From IMG/VR virus record IMGVR_UViG_3300025117_000214, positions 1 through 25,747 of that record: 25,747 nucleotides of DNA. One strand, 5' to 3'. A model generated the notes under the pieces. That model made no database searches, was not told the origin of the DNA, and worked only from the letters and a program-made list of their open reading frames with translations. Positions 15,354-23,051 of this stretch are shown here, piece after piece (within the stretch, counting starts at the first letter, position 1; each line of letters opens with the position of its first letter). Origin of the DNA: a virus. The translations under genes were made by a program, and so were the position numbers.

Positions 15354-18300
15354 TTAACTTAATTTATTCAACTGTGTACTTCTTGCAATGCTCTCATTTA
15401 TTTTTCTACCATCAATGTAAATATTTTTATTTTCATTAATAGCTTTAATGACATCATCTAATTTTTTATTTACTTTATCAATTCCTTCATTAATAGACTC
15501 AGATTCATTATATATCTTTATCCCCTCTGCTATATTTTCTAATCCTTTAACGTCAGCAATTCCTTTTATAGAAACTTCTATTGATTTTAATGCGTTTGCT
15601 GATTGCATCAATTGAGCACTTGAATTTGCTAATCTTTCTATGTTATCAATAGCAGATGAACCTCCAAATATTCCAGCAAACCTGTCTAACACGTTACTTC
15701 CAGTCATAGATAAACTAAATACAGAAATTGCTCCGCTAAGTGCTAATATTCCAACACTTGCAGCAATCAATTTAGTTCCTGAATTTGCTAATCTTTCTAT
15801 TTTATCAATAAAAGAATTTGATAAAGATTCACCAGCAATTTTAGTTCCAGCTCCAAATATAGCCATTGCCCCACCTAAAGCAATAATTGATAAAATACCC
15901 GCTCCAAATAATAATGCTCCAACTCCAGTAAACATAAGTGTTCCTAATCCAAATGCTGCTAAACTAAAAGCAATTAAAGAAGTGGCAGCAACACCTAATG
16001 TTGTCCAACTTACATTTTCCATTAATTTCATTGAATAAGCAAAGGGAATTAAAGATGTTCCTAATAATGCTATCGCTAATGAACCGATTAATATTTTATC
16101 TGTTGGCATCTTACTCATTATTCCTGCAACTATAGTTAATCCACCAAGTGCAGCACCAGCCATTCCAACATTTTCCCAATCAACTCCTTCAAACTGTTTA
16201 AACGCAAAAGCTAATCCAATTAAAGCTCCTATTAAAATTGCTGATATTGCTGCAAATTTTAATATTGATTTCATATCAATTTTTTTAAAGATGTCTACAA
16301 ACGAACTCATCCCTCTATTAAATTTTCCAGGCCCTTCAGTTTTAAGTTTATCTGGTATTCCAAATCCAAGATCTTTTGATGATGTCTTACCAAATCCACC
16401 GAATAATCCACCAATTCTCCTTTTCAATAAATTAAATAAAGGTTTTCTTGCAACTATTCCCGCTAATAATCCAAATGATGCTAATTGTTTTGTAGCATTT
16501 GAAAGAAAAGTATCTTCACCTTTTTTACCTTTAAACGAATTTATAATAGAATTAATACCATCAGATATGCTACCAATAAATGTAGCAATTGATTTTACAG
16601 CAGGCATTAATGCTTCGAATATAGGTAATATTACTCTTCCTAAACTTGTCGCAACAGCCATTAAATTATTTTTTATGTTTGTTGTTTCTGCTTGAATTCT
16701 TTGTTGATTTAACCATTCTTGGTCAGTTAATTCACCCGCTTCTAATTTTAACATCAATTTATCAGATTCTGTTAATAGACCTGCTCTATCTAATTCTGCA
16801 ACTCTTTGTCGCATTTTTAAAGATTCTTGTATTTTGCTGACAGACAGTCCTGTTACATCTGCTAATGCTTGTTTTTGAATATAATTTAATTTATTAAATT
16901 CTTCTAATGAACCTATTTGTTTAAATATTTCCTGAGTTGCTTCACCAATTTTATTGTTAAAAACTAACTGTCTTACCCTATTAAAGTTTACAGATTTTCC
17001 CAATAATATGGAAGCTTCTAATTCTTTTTCTATAGATGATTCAAAGTCCATAACTGAATCTAAAATTCCACCAACATCTTTAAGAGATATACCTAATTTT
17101 CTTACATTAATAGCAGTCATTATAACTTCTTTTGTATTACCTCTAAAATATTTTCCTATTAATTCAGAACTTTCAGCAATATCATTAAACACGTCAACTG
17201 GAGCAATATAAGATGCTATTGCTAGTTGCGCAGTAGTCGCAATCCAATTTTTTAGATTCTTTTCAGTAACTCCATCCATTTCTAATAATTGTTTAGCAAA
17301 TCCAACTGATGTTTCTTTTGACATTCCTAAATTCTTTTCTAATGTAGATATAATTTGAGCTAAATCTGCTGTTACAAAACTTATATTTTGAAATTGTTTA
17401 TATATTTCAGCAGCCGATCCATAAATATCTTCTATAGTTATTCCATATTTCCTTGCAGATAATGCAGCATCTTCAAGTTCTGGAGTTAGCTTTTTAGTCT
17501 GATCAATTGTCAAACCAGTTACTTTTCTAAAATCTTCAGCCAAACTCTGTAATCTTACAAACTCTTTTATCAATAAAACTATTCCTGTAATAGCAATAGT
17601 CCATGGATTTATTAACAACATTCTGGCAAACTTAAGATAAGTTTGAGCTATCCCTCCAATAGCTACTTTAAATGCACCAGCAGTATCAATTCCTTTTCCT
17701 AAATTAGAAACAAGTGCTTTACCTATATTTTTGTTGATCTGTTCTTTAATTTTATCTAATTCAAGTGCTTTTGAAAAATACTTTCCACCAGGTATTTTTT
17801 CAATAAATGAAAATGCAGTATTTATCATATCTGAAAAAGCTTCTTTAGCAGCAATTAATTGATTGTTTATTAATAGATATGATTGCAATTCTTGTTTTTT
17901 GATATCAATCATCTGTTTAGAATCATTCAATATGTCTTTTGCATTTTTTAACGATTTACCCTTTAATATTCTCTCTTGTTTTGCTTTTTCAACAGCTTCT
18001 TGCATTTTATTACTAATAAGAGTCATTTTATCAAATGTACTTTTTAATAATTTTTCATCAAATAAAGAAGTACCAACTTTAATTCTTGTAGCATCTAATG
18101 TATCTAATAACTGTTTTTTTAATTCAGGCAACATTTTTTGCGTAGACTCTTTTTGAATTTCTATAATTTGTTTTTGAGTAGTATCTCTAATTATTTTTGC
18201 AAGTTGTTGAGCAATTTTTTGTTGTTTTGTGCCGAATTTTCTTGCTTGATCATCAGCCATATCATTCATCTTATCAAGCATAGTTTTTATTACTTTGGTA

Positions 18301-18449
18301 TCCATTATTCCAGTACTTACATTTTTTTTCATATCATTTACTGTTCTAAGAATTTGAACTCTTAAATTATTAAATTCTCTACTAAATGATGTAATTTCTT
18401 TTTGAGGATCAAAGTGTCGTCTATCTTTATCGTCTTTTTCTTTAGCCAT
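15354..18449 (-). CDS. Tail tape measure protein
   Basis: A 1031-residue protein, the longest in the window. It has a long, charged, coiled-coil-like N-terminal third (Lys, Glu and Gln rich, about 1-215), a hydrophobic segment at about 275-298 (INPWTIAITGIVLLI), a conserved-looking centre with SVGFAKQLLEMDGVTEKNL, and a glycine/alanine-rich hydrophobic region (about 720-860) with several possible membrane spans such as FAAISAILIGALIGLAFAF. Near residues 878 and 933 an IERLANS motif is duplicated. The C-terminal NIYIDGRKINESIARS is typical of tape measures. It sets tail length and probably helps form the DNA channel in the host membrane. At the usual 1.5 angstrom per residue this suggests a tail near 150 nm. 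ATG at 18449 has a weak Shine-Dalgarno. Confidence 0.88.
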   Translation of the reverse strand: MAKEKDDKDRRHFDPQKEITSFSREFNNLRVQILRTVNDMKKNVSTGIMDTKVIKTMLDKMNDMADDQARKFGTKQQKIAQQLAKIIRDTTQKQIIEIQKESTQKMLPELKKQLLDTLDATRIKVGTSLFDEKLLKSTFDKMTLISNKMQEAVEKAKQERILKGKSLKNAKDILNDSKQMIDIKKQELQSYLLINNQLIAAKEAFSDMINTAFSFIEKIPGGKYFSKALELDKIKEQINKNIGKALVSNLGKGIDTAGAFKVAIGGIAQTYLKFARMLLINPWTIAITGIVLLIKEFVRLQSLAEDFRKVTGLTIDQTKKLTPELEDAALSARKYGITIEDIYGSAAEIYKQFQNISFVTADLAQIISTLEKNLGMSKETSVGFAKQLLEMDGVTEKNLKNWIATTAQLAIASYIAPVDVFNDIAESSELIGKYFRGNTKEVIMTAINVRKLGISLKDVGGILDSVMDFESSIEKELEASILLGKSVNFNRVRQLVFNNKIGEATQEIFKQIGSLEEFNKLNYIQKQALADVTGLSVSKIQESLKMRQRVAELDRAGLLTESDKLMLKLEAGELTDQEWLNQQRIQAETTNIKNNLMAVATSLGRVILPIFEALMPAVKSIATFIGSISDGINSIINSFKGKKGEDTFLSNATKQLASFGLLAGIVARKPLFNLLKRRIGGLFGGFGKTSSKDLGFGIPDKLKTEGPGKFNRGMSSFVDIFKKIDMKSILKFAAISAILIGALIGLAFAFKQFEGVDWENVGMAGAALGGLTIVAGIMSKMPTDKILIGSLAIALLGTSLIPFAYSMKLMENVSWTTLGVAATSLIAFSLAAFGLGTLMFTGVGALLFGAGILSIIALGGAMAIFGAGTKIAGESLSNSFIDKIERLANSGTKLIAASVGILALSGAISVFSLSMTGSNVLDRFAGIFGGSSAIDNIERLANSSAQLMQSANALKSIEVSIKGIADVKGLENIAEGIKIYNESESINEGIDKVNKKLDDVIKAINENKNIYIDGRKINESIARSTQLNKLS

Positions 18450-18512
18450 CTATGTTTTTTTAATATATTATGTTTATTTTTCTCTATAATCTTTTAATTT
18501 TATCATTTTTAA

Positions 18513-18800
18513 TCAAAATCGATCTATATAAAAGTCTTCTTTTTTTGCATTTAAATCTTTTAAAAATTGTTTTCCTTCTGGAGTATCTAATCTTTGGTTA
18601 TAATGATCTATAACATCTTTTAATCTTTTTGAAATGTCTGCAATCTCTTTTCTTTTTTCTGGTTCTATTAAACTATCTATTTGTCTCATCTTTGGAGACA
18701 TTATTTTTACAATAATACTAGTAATTAAATCTGATATAAATCCTTCTTTGATTATTTTATTATCTTTTACAAGACTTTTTAGCTGTAGTTGTTTTTTCAT
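18513..18800 (-). CDS. Small hypothetical protein upstream of the tape measure (95 aa)
   Basis: Not recognised. It begins MKKQLQLKSLVKDNKIIKEG, a basic amphipathic leader ending in IKE-G, which matches the T4 prohead-protease cleavage pattern [LI]-x-E before G/A/S. The rest is helical: ISDLITSIIVKIM, then charged DISKRLKDVIDHYNQRL. ATG at 18800 has AGGA 7-8 bases upstream. The leader resembles, loosely, the short N-terminal targeting sequence of T4 internal head proteins. It might be a packaged protein or a small tail-assembly factor; both are guesses. Confidence 0.65.
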   Translation of the reverse strand: MKKQLQLKSLVKDNKIIKEGFISDLITSIIVKIMSPKMRQIDSLIEPEKRKEIADISKRLKDVIDHYNQRLDTPEGKQFLKDLNAKKEDFYIDRF

Positions 18801-18869
18801 TAAAATTCCTAAAATGTGGTTAGTACTTACTGCATATTAAAGCATTTTTTCATTATTTGTTGGCCATTT

Positions 18870-20048
18870 TTATTTTTTAATTAAATCTTTAAGATTTATT
18901 TTTTCTTTATTCTTATTATTTATATATTTTTTTAATATAAACATTGAATCAGAATCTTTCGATAAATCAAATACACCATGAAATGAAAATCCATAATTTT
19001 TCCAATATTCTCGCCCTTTTTCAAATGTCATCAATTCTGATAATGATTTTACAGATTTTATATCAGAATCTTTTGATTTTTCGATTAATTTATTAAACAT
19101 CTTGATTTCTTGTTTATCATCTAAATTATATCCTAATCTAGCCCATGTATAATATCCATTAAAGGGAAAAGGACTCCATTTTTTATTTCCTGAATAACTT
19201 TCTAATTTACCAATTCCAGCTGCATTGGTTTCTAATTTTTTTATATTCATTTTTTTAAAATTATTGACTTGATTAAAAAACATATTAGATCCTGTGCCTT
19301 TGGGAGCTTCCGGTGAAATTCTAAAATAATCCATATGCACTAATTTTTTATTAGGATAAATAGTCCTTGTACAATATCCATCATTAGTTATTGCCTCTAA
19401 TTGAATTTCATCTGTTTTTTGTTTTTCTTTTTTTACTGTTGAACGTTTTGTCGTATGATTCCATATGTACACTTCTATGGGATCTCCCTTTTTAATAAGC
19501 TTAGTGTTTATATTTAATATTTGTCCATCTCCCAATAAATTCTGTAATTCATTTTCAGATTTAAAATTAAAAATACCTATGGATTTTTTTTTGTTTGATT
19601 CTATATCACTTCCAAATTTCTTATCAGCTTCTTCAATTAAATGTAAATATGCAGAATACGCTTCATAATTTTCGTCACCTTTTTCATATAAATCTATATA
19701 TTTTTCTCTTAATTTATTAATTACAACATCTGCAGGTTTTTTAAATTCTGGAAATGTTCCATGTTTTATTGTTTTATTTTTTTTTAATAATGCTTTTGCT
19801 AATTGATATACTTGTGTTGATTGATTATAAGTTAAGGCACTAGCAACTTTAATTTTTCTATTAGTTGCTTTATTTAATATTTTAGTATTTAAAATATCCT
19901 TTGTTGATGCCTCATGTACAAGTTCTCTCAATTTAATTCTAGACTTTTTTCTTGAATTAAATTCTTTTCTTATATCTTGTTTATCATTTAGAAATTCATC
20001 AATATAAATTTCTTCATTATGTTTTTTATTTTTTTTTATGGGTTTCAT
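18870..20048 (-). CDS. Hypothetical protein with GNAT-like C-terminal domain
   Basis: A 392-residue, Lys-rich protein. The segment from about residue 238 (VHMDYFRISPEAPKGTGSNM, then FFNQVNNFKKMNIKKLETNA, then FNGYYTWARLGYN) has the layout of a GNAT-like fold: a strand, a G-x-G loop, a long helix, then a strand. The NGYYTWARLG motif reminds me of polyvalent or toxin-associated domains in phages, from memory. The N-terminal half is helical and charged, and includes KLRELVHEAS near residue 40, a possible [LI/V]-x-E processing or targeting motif; the C-terminus ends in NLKDLIKK. ATG at 20048 lacks a Shine-Dalgarno, but a perfect AT palindrome lies just upstream. It sits among tail genes, so it may be a virion or injected protein. 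Acetyltransferase activity is not shown. Confidence 0.5.
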   Translation of the reverse strand: MKPIKKNKKHNEEIYIDEFLNDKQDIRKEFNSRKKSRIKLRELVHEASTKDILNTKILNKATNRKIKVASALTYNQSTQVYQLAKALLKKNKTIKHGTFPEFKKPADVVINKLREKYIDLYEKGDENYEAYSAYLHLIEEADKKFGSDIESNKKKSIGIFNFKSENELQNLLGDGQILNINTKLIKKGDPIEVYIWNHTTKRSTVKKEKQKTDEIQLEAITNDGYCTRTIYPNKKLVHMDYFRISPEAPKGTGSNMFFNQVNNFKKMNIKKLETNAAGIGKLESYSGNKKWSPFPFNGYYTWARLGYNLDDKQEIKMFNKLIEKSKDSDIKSVKSLSELMTFEKGREYWKNYGFSFHGVFDLSKDSDSMFILKKYINNKNKEKINLKDLIKK

Positions 20049-20059
20049 TAAATAAAATG

Positions 20060-20080
20060 AACAAAAATTAAATTTTTGTT
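20060..20080. repeat. Perfect 21-base AT palindrome upstream of the GNAT-like gene
   Basis: Arms AACAAAAATT and AATTTTTGTT flank a single central A, 12 bases before the start codon of the 392-aa protein. It could be a protein-binding operator, or, with its T-run, a weak terminator hairpin for the gp26-like transcript. In such AT-rich DNA chance is also possible. Confidence 0.35.
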
Positions 20081-20084
20081 TATA

Positions 20085-20092
20085 TATAAATA
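20085..20092 (-). promoter_or_regulatory. TATTTATA box before the GNAT-like gene
   Basis: Sense-strand TATTTATA 36 bases before the start codon, preceded by TTTAA. Part of the same recurrent intergenic element; the 21-base palindrome lies between it and the gene. Confidence 0.3.
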
Positions 20093-20108
20093 TTAAAATT
20101 TGTTAAAT

Positions 20109-20333
20109 TTATCTTTTTCTTAATGGAATTTTGGGAATTTTAGATAAGTTTTTAGGAATAGATTTAGTTTTTTTGTTTTCGTCTTCTTTAATTTTAGCTA
20201 GATAATTAAGATAGAATCTTCTTCTGACAGAAGGCATGCTATATGCTTCGTCGTGTGTTATCGCACCATTAGAATAGTATATTAAATCGAAGATTTCAGC
20301 CCAAAGTTTAGGTTTATAATCTTCCGGTAGGCC
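20109..20333 (-). CDS. 74-codon frameshift extension of the gp26-like gene
   Basis: Reading from GGC at 20333, just after the T7 run, the +1 frame is open for 74 codons: GLPEDYKPKLWAEIFDLIYY, then SNGAITHDEAYSMPSVRRRF, YLNYLAKIKE and a Lys/Pro-rich tail ending PLRKR. The frame is closed upstream by TGA at 20366-20364, and between that stop and an internal ATG at the MPSVRRRF segment there is no ATG, GTG or TTG. The conserved-looking domain (NGAIT...AYSMP..RRFYL) therefore has no start codon of its own and is most simply made by a ribosomal shift from the gp26-like frame, giving a protein of about 328 residues. The domain type recalls small proteins encoded next to gp26/gp51-like genes in other T4-like phages (from memory). 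A base error in the T-run would also produce this picture. Confidence 0.72.
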   Translation of the reverse strand, partial: GLPEDYKPKLWAEIFDLIYYSNGAITHDEAYSMPSVRRRFYLNYLAKIKEDENKKTKSIPKNLSKIPKIPLRKR

Positions 20334-21096
20334 AAAAAAAGTTAATGTCCATCGGGAGAGATATCAATTGCTCATGTCCGCAAGAGTCACACAAAAAACC
20401 AACATCAGTGTTTATGCCCGGTGTTATATCTATCAGATGATCCCTAAAAGCCTTAGAGTCTCTCGTTGACATCTCATCAGAAACTAACCTAAATATCTTT
20501 TGCTGACTTGTTTCGTTGTTGTAACTAGTAATAACATAAGATAAACGTGTAGTTATTTCTTGATCTATATCAGTCTTTAATCCCTTTTTAATTCTTTTTA
20601 ATTGAAAATTTATATTAGTTTCGTCTTTATGAGTTAGAAATCTAAATTTAATATTAATTTTGTTGAACGGTAATGTAAAGTCAAATTCATTAATGCCCTT
20701 TGGATATTTTTCAAAGTCTAATTCCTTTGATTCTAAGTCAGATAAATCATAAGTTTTCTCACTTGATTCTCCACAATTTGGACATTTTACTTGAACCTTA
20801 TATTCTTGTCCGTACAATAAAATTCTAGAAGCAATGAATAGACCATTTTTGTCACCCAATAACAAGTCGTCATAATTTATTTTATCTACGATAATTGATT
20901 TTAAAAATTCATCAATAACTATGCCTTTGTTAATAAGATTCTTTGAAGTAAGAATGTCTTCAGATTTGCCCGTCGGATATTTCATTCTAATTTGTCCTGA
21001 AGATAAGATACTATCTTCGGGATAAAAATGTCCATTTGATGGTAAAGTTATAACTTCCGAGTTATATTTTTCTTGTTGTATTTCTCTTTGTTCCAT
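20314..21096 (-). CDS. gp26: gp26-like baseplate/tail-assembly protein with zinc ribbon (zero-frame product)
   Basis: A 260-residue protein. It begins with the ITLPSNGHFYPEDS and GQIRMKYPTGKSED pattern of T4 gp26/gp51-family baseplate proteins. Two CxxC pairs, C105-x2-C108 (CPNCG) and C236-x2-C239 (CDSCG), far apart in sequence, look like one zinc ribbon. The zero frame ends LPMDINFFWPTGRL, where a C-TTT-TTT-TGG run (T7 at 20340-20334) allows a shift into the extension below. In T4, gp26 and gp51 act in hub assembly. Here the gene sits between the tail tube and the tape measure, where other phages keep frameshifted tail-assembly chaperones. ATG at 21096 has AAGG 7 bases upstream. Choice between gp26 and gp51 is uncertain. 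Confidence 0.8.
   Translation of the reverse strand: MEQREIQQEKYNSEVITLPSNGHFYPEDSILSSGQIRMKYPTGKSEDILTSKNLINKGIVIDEFLKSIIVDKINYDDLLLGDKNGLFIASRILLYGQEYKVQVKCPNCGESSEKTYDLSDLESKELDFEKYPKGINEFDFTLPFNKINIKFRFLTHKDETNINFQLKRIKKGLKTDIDQEITTRLSYVITSYNNETSQQKIFRLVSDEMSTRDSKAFRDHLIDITPGINTDVGFLCDSCGHEQLISLPMDINFFWPTGRL
20331..20343 (-). promoter_or_regulatory. Probable ribosomal slippery site (T7 run)
   Basis: On the sense strand the bases are AAC TTT TTT TGG in the zero frame. Slipping forward one base (or back two) on the T-run lets tRNA-Phe re-pair perfectly and moves reading to GGC CTA CCG. Zero frame stops 6 codons after TGG, at TAA 20316-20314. No clear downstream pseudoknot was found by eye. 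Confidence 0.6.
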
Positions 21097-21208
21097 AGTG
21101 ACCTTTCTAATTTTTTGGTATGTTTTTAAATAACTAATCTCATCTTTGATAATGTTTCTTAATTTTGATTTTTAATTCTTGAACTACATTGCTGATTAGG
21201 TTGCATTT

Positions 21209-21817
21209 TTATCTTGTACCAGGTTCATCACTAGATTCGAAGTTGTCAGCATATGACCAACTATTTGTAAACCCAAGAAAGTGAATACCAGTCTTAGTAT
21301 AATTAAATACACTACTAGAATCTATAAACGTTTGTTTTAACATGCCATTTAAATGTCCGCCTATTTTAACTACACTTCCAGTATTTACTGCACTTATTCT
21401 TATAGTATCTGGTGGTGTTAATGTAAAGTATACTGGTGCTGTTAAATTAATTATAGAACCATTTATTACTTTAATTAAATTATATGAAGAGCTTGCAAAT
21501 TGATTTTTAATCATGAAGCCATAACATGAAAAATTAGAACCAGAAATTGCTCTTATACATGTAGATATCGAAGAACTAGTTGAAGAACTAATTATAACAA
21601 ACTGCGAATGATGGCTAGAAGAAAAATCAACTTCTGCTCTAATAAAACTATTTATATTATTACTATTTGATCTAACAGAATTACTTTCAATCAAACAGTC
21701 ACCATTTACCTCAGTCCACATCCATGAACCAGACTGTCCATTAAATGTTTTACCATCATTACTAGCATTTAAATTAGTATTATTATTTCTATTAAAGTTA
21801 TCAGTTATTGTTGTCAT
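21209..21817 (-). CDS. Lectin-like virion protein (202 aa)
   Basis: A Ser/Asn-rich protein with few charged residues, all beta in appearance. It opens with TDNFNRNNNTNLNASNDGKT followed by WMWTEVNG, a pattern I associate with concanavalin-like jelly-roll domains that cover or decorate phage and bacterial surface proteins. It ends YADNFESSDEPGTR. No coiled coil or membrane segment. ATG at 21817 is supported by a strong CAGGAG 5 bases upstream. It sits between the 192-aa gene and the gp26-like gene with spacers of 87 and 112 bases, larger than usual here, so it may be an insertion of an accessory adhesin or decoration protein. Role inferred from composition. Confidence 0.58.
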   Translation of the reverse strand: MTTITDNFNRNNNTNLNASNDGKTFNGQSGSWMWTEVNGDCLIESNSVRSNSNNINSFIRAEVDFSSSHHSQFVIISSSTSSSISTCIRAISGSNFSCYGFMIKNQFASSSYNLIKVINGSIINLTAPVYFTLTPPDTIRISAVNTGSVVKIGGHLNGMLKQTFIDSSSVFNYTKTGIHFLGFTNSWSYADNFESSDEPGTR

Positions 21818-21904
21818 TTTTACTCCTGTTTGTTTTGTTAATTGTTATTTTATTAAAAATTTATTTTTATTTTAACCAATAGATAATTTTTTCATGTATT
21901 ACTT

Positions 21905-22483
21905 TCAAATAGTTGAAGTATTTTCTTTTATATTTTTCCAATCTTTTGTATATCTTTTTATAAGTTTATTTTTATCCTTATCAGAATCAACAGTTATCCC
22001 AGCATCCATAATTTTATATTCACCATTTATATCTTTTTCTATCCAGTGTCCTTTTGGCAATCTATATTTTTTAACTTGTACCATTTTTTTAGATGCACTG
22101 TGTTTAACAGGTCCACTACCTGGGCCACCTTCTTTTAATTCATTTAAAACTTTTTTTATTTCTTTTCTTATTACTTGTCTCAATAATTTATCTTGTTGTT
22201 CATACATCGACAATCCTGCTCCTTTTAAATATAGATTTGATATGTATCTAGCTGCTGCCTGAAAATTTTTTCCCTTTGACTTTATTGTATTAATAACTTC
22301 TTTTTCCTTTTCTGGGCTTATTGAAACATGATCTTGCTTGATGCCGTTTTGAATAAAATCAATAATTTTATTTGGGTCATAATCTTTAAATAACGGTGCA
22401 TGACCAAAATTTTGCCATAATTTATCTTTTTGTTTTTGCAACCATGCTGAAAATGAATTATATTTAGTTAAATCTTGTGGCAT
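21905..22483 (-). CDS. Hypothetical protein with GGPGSGP motif (192 aa)
   Basis: The N-terminal half is helical and aromatic (YNSFSAWLQKQKDKLWQNFG, then a helix with PEKEKEVINTIKSKGKNFQAAARYI); the latter resembles a small folded domain. The middle carries LLRQVIRKEIKKVLNELKE followed by GGPGSGPVKHSASKKM. The LKE-GG step fits the T4 prohead-protease pattern, and GGPGSGP is a motif I recall from phage head-associated polyvalent proteins. The C-terminal part is a small beta region (KKYRLPKGHWIEKDINGEYK). ATG at 22483 follows the tail tube stop by 16 bases. Function unknown; likely a virion-associated or assembly protein. Confidence 0.6.
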   Translation of the reverse strand: MPQDLTKYNSFSAWLQKQKDKLWQNFGHAPLFKDYDPNKIIDFIQNGIKQDHVSISPEKEKEVINTIKSKGKNFQAAARYISNLYLKGAGLSMYEQQDKLLRQVIRKEIKKVLNELKEGGPGSGPVKHSASKKMVQVKKYRLPKGHWIEKDINGEYKIMDAGITVDSDKDKNKLIKRYTKDWKNIKENTSTI

Positions 22484-22499
22484 GAACTATACTCGAATG

Positions 22500-22988
22500 T
22501 TAAAAATTAAGTGTAGCGTAGTCATACGTCAGTTCAACTGTGAGGTCTACTGGATCCCCTGAGCTCCAATCTAAATCACCACCTGTCACGTTGCTTATAA
22601 ATGCACCCTTTAACGTCCATTCCTCAACGATGTCTCCGACTGGACCAAGCATGTTTAATATAACTTCTTTCTTATAGAAATCAGCATATCCTGCTCTACC
22701 AGTCAATGATTCGTAAGACAATCTTATCCATTCCATTACAGCTTGAGCTCCGCTTGGATTGATCGGCTGATATAGTGTCAAACTAATTGCCTGCCACTCT
22801 GGCTTTCCTACCAGCTTTCTTTTCATATTAATGTGTTCCATTGTTATCGGGTTCAGATTAATAGTCGGTTTCCCTGAAGCGTGTATTAAGTATGACGGCA
22901 TTCCGTTAATGTACATTATGAATCTATTTTTAACTTGAGGTTCAAATTCTTGAAAATGTAGTTCCTCTGGATCAAGAAGTTTAGGCAC
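22500..22988 (-). CDS. gp19: Tail tube protein, gp19-like
   Basis: A 162-residue protein matching the length and pattern of T4 gp19: an N-terminal RFIMYINGMPSYLIHASGKP strand pair, INMKRKLVGKPEWQAISLTLYQP, VMEWIRLSYESLTGR, and a C-terminal EEWTLKGAFISNVTGGDLDW with LTVELTYDYATL. Hexameric rings of this protein stack into the inner tube through which DNA passes. Base usage looks more GC-rich than its neighbours, as is common for highly expressed structural genes. The start is GTG at 22988, chosen because AGGAG lies 8-10 bases upstream and the MPKLLDPEE start fits the family. No sheath gene is visible in the window; it would be expected further upstream (to the right). Confidence 0.9.
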   Translation of the reverse strand: MPKLLDPEELHFQEFEPQVKNRFIMYINGMPSYLIHASGKPTINLNPITMEHINMKRKLVGKPEWQAISLTLYQPINPSGAQAVMEWIRLSYESLTGRAGYADFYKKEVILNMLGPVGDIVEEWTLKGAFISNVTGGDLDWSSGDPVDLTVELTYDYATLNF

Positions 22989-23021
22989 AGTTTTTTCTCC
23001 TAATTAAATTTCTTATTTTAC

Positions 23022-23029
23022 TATAAATA
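23022..23029 (-). promoter_or_regulatory. TATTTATA box before the tail tube gene
   Basis: Sense-strand TATTTATA 33 bases before the GTG start of the tail tube gene, preceded by TTGAA. A separate promoter here would suit a highly expressed structural gene. Confidence 0.35.
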
Positions 23030-23051
23030 TTCAATTTTTTATTTTTGTTTA

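Noticed and set aside
15640-16038. Plus-strand open frame of 132 codons, and others such as 16291-16695 and 21894-22262
   Set aside because: They lie antisense to well-supported minus-strand genes and encode proline- or leucine-rich low-complexity sequence without ribosome binding sites.
20314-21096. Standard -1 frameshift at the T7 run
   Set aside because: The -1 frame does not carry the conserved-looking domain; only +1 (equivalent to -2) connects to it.
21857-21890. Tiny minus-strand ORF MKKLSIG in the spacer before the lectin-like gene
   Set aside because: Seven codons, no ribosome binding site; not supportable as a gene.
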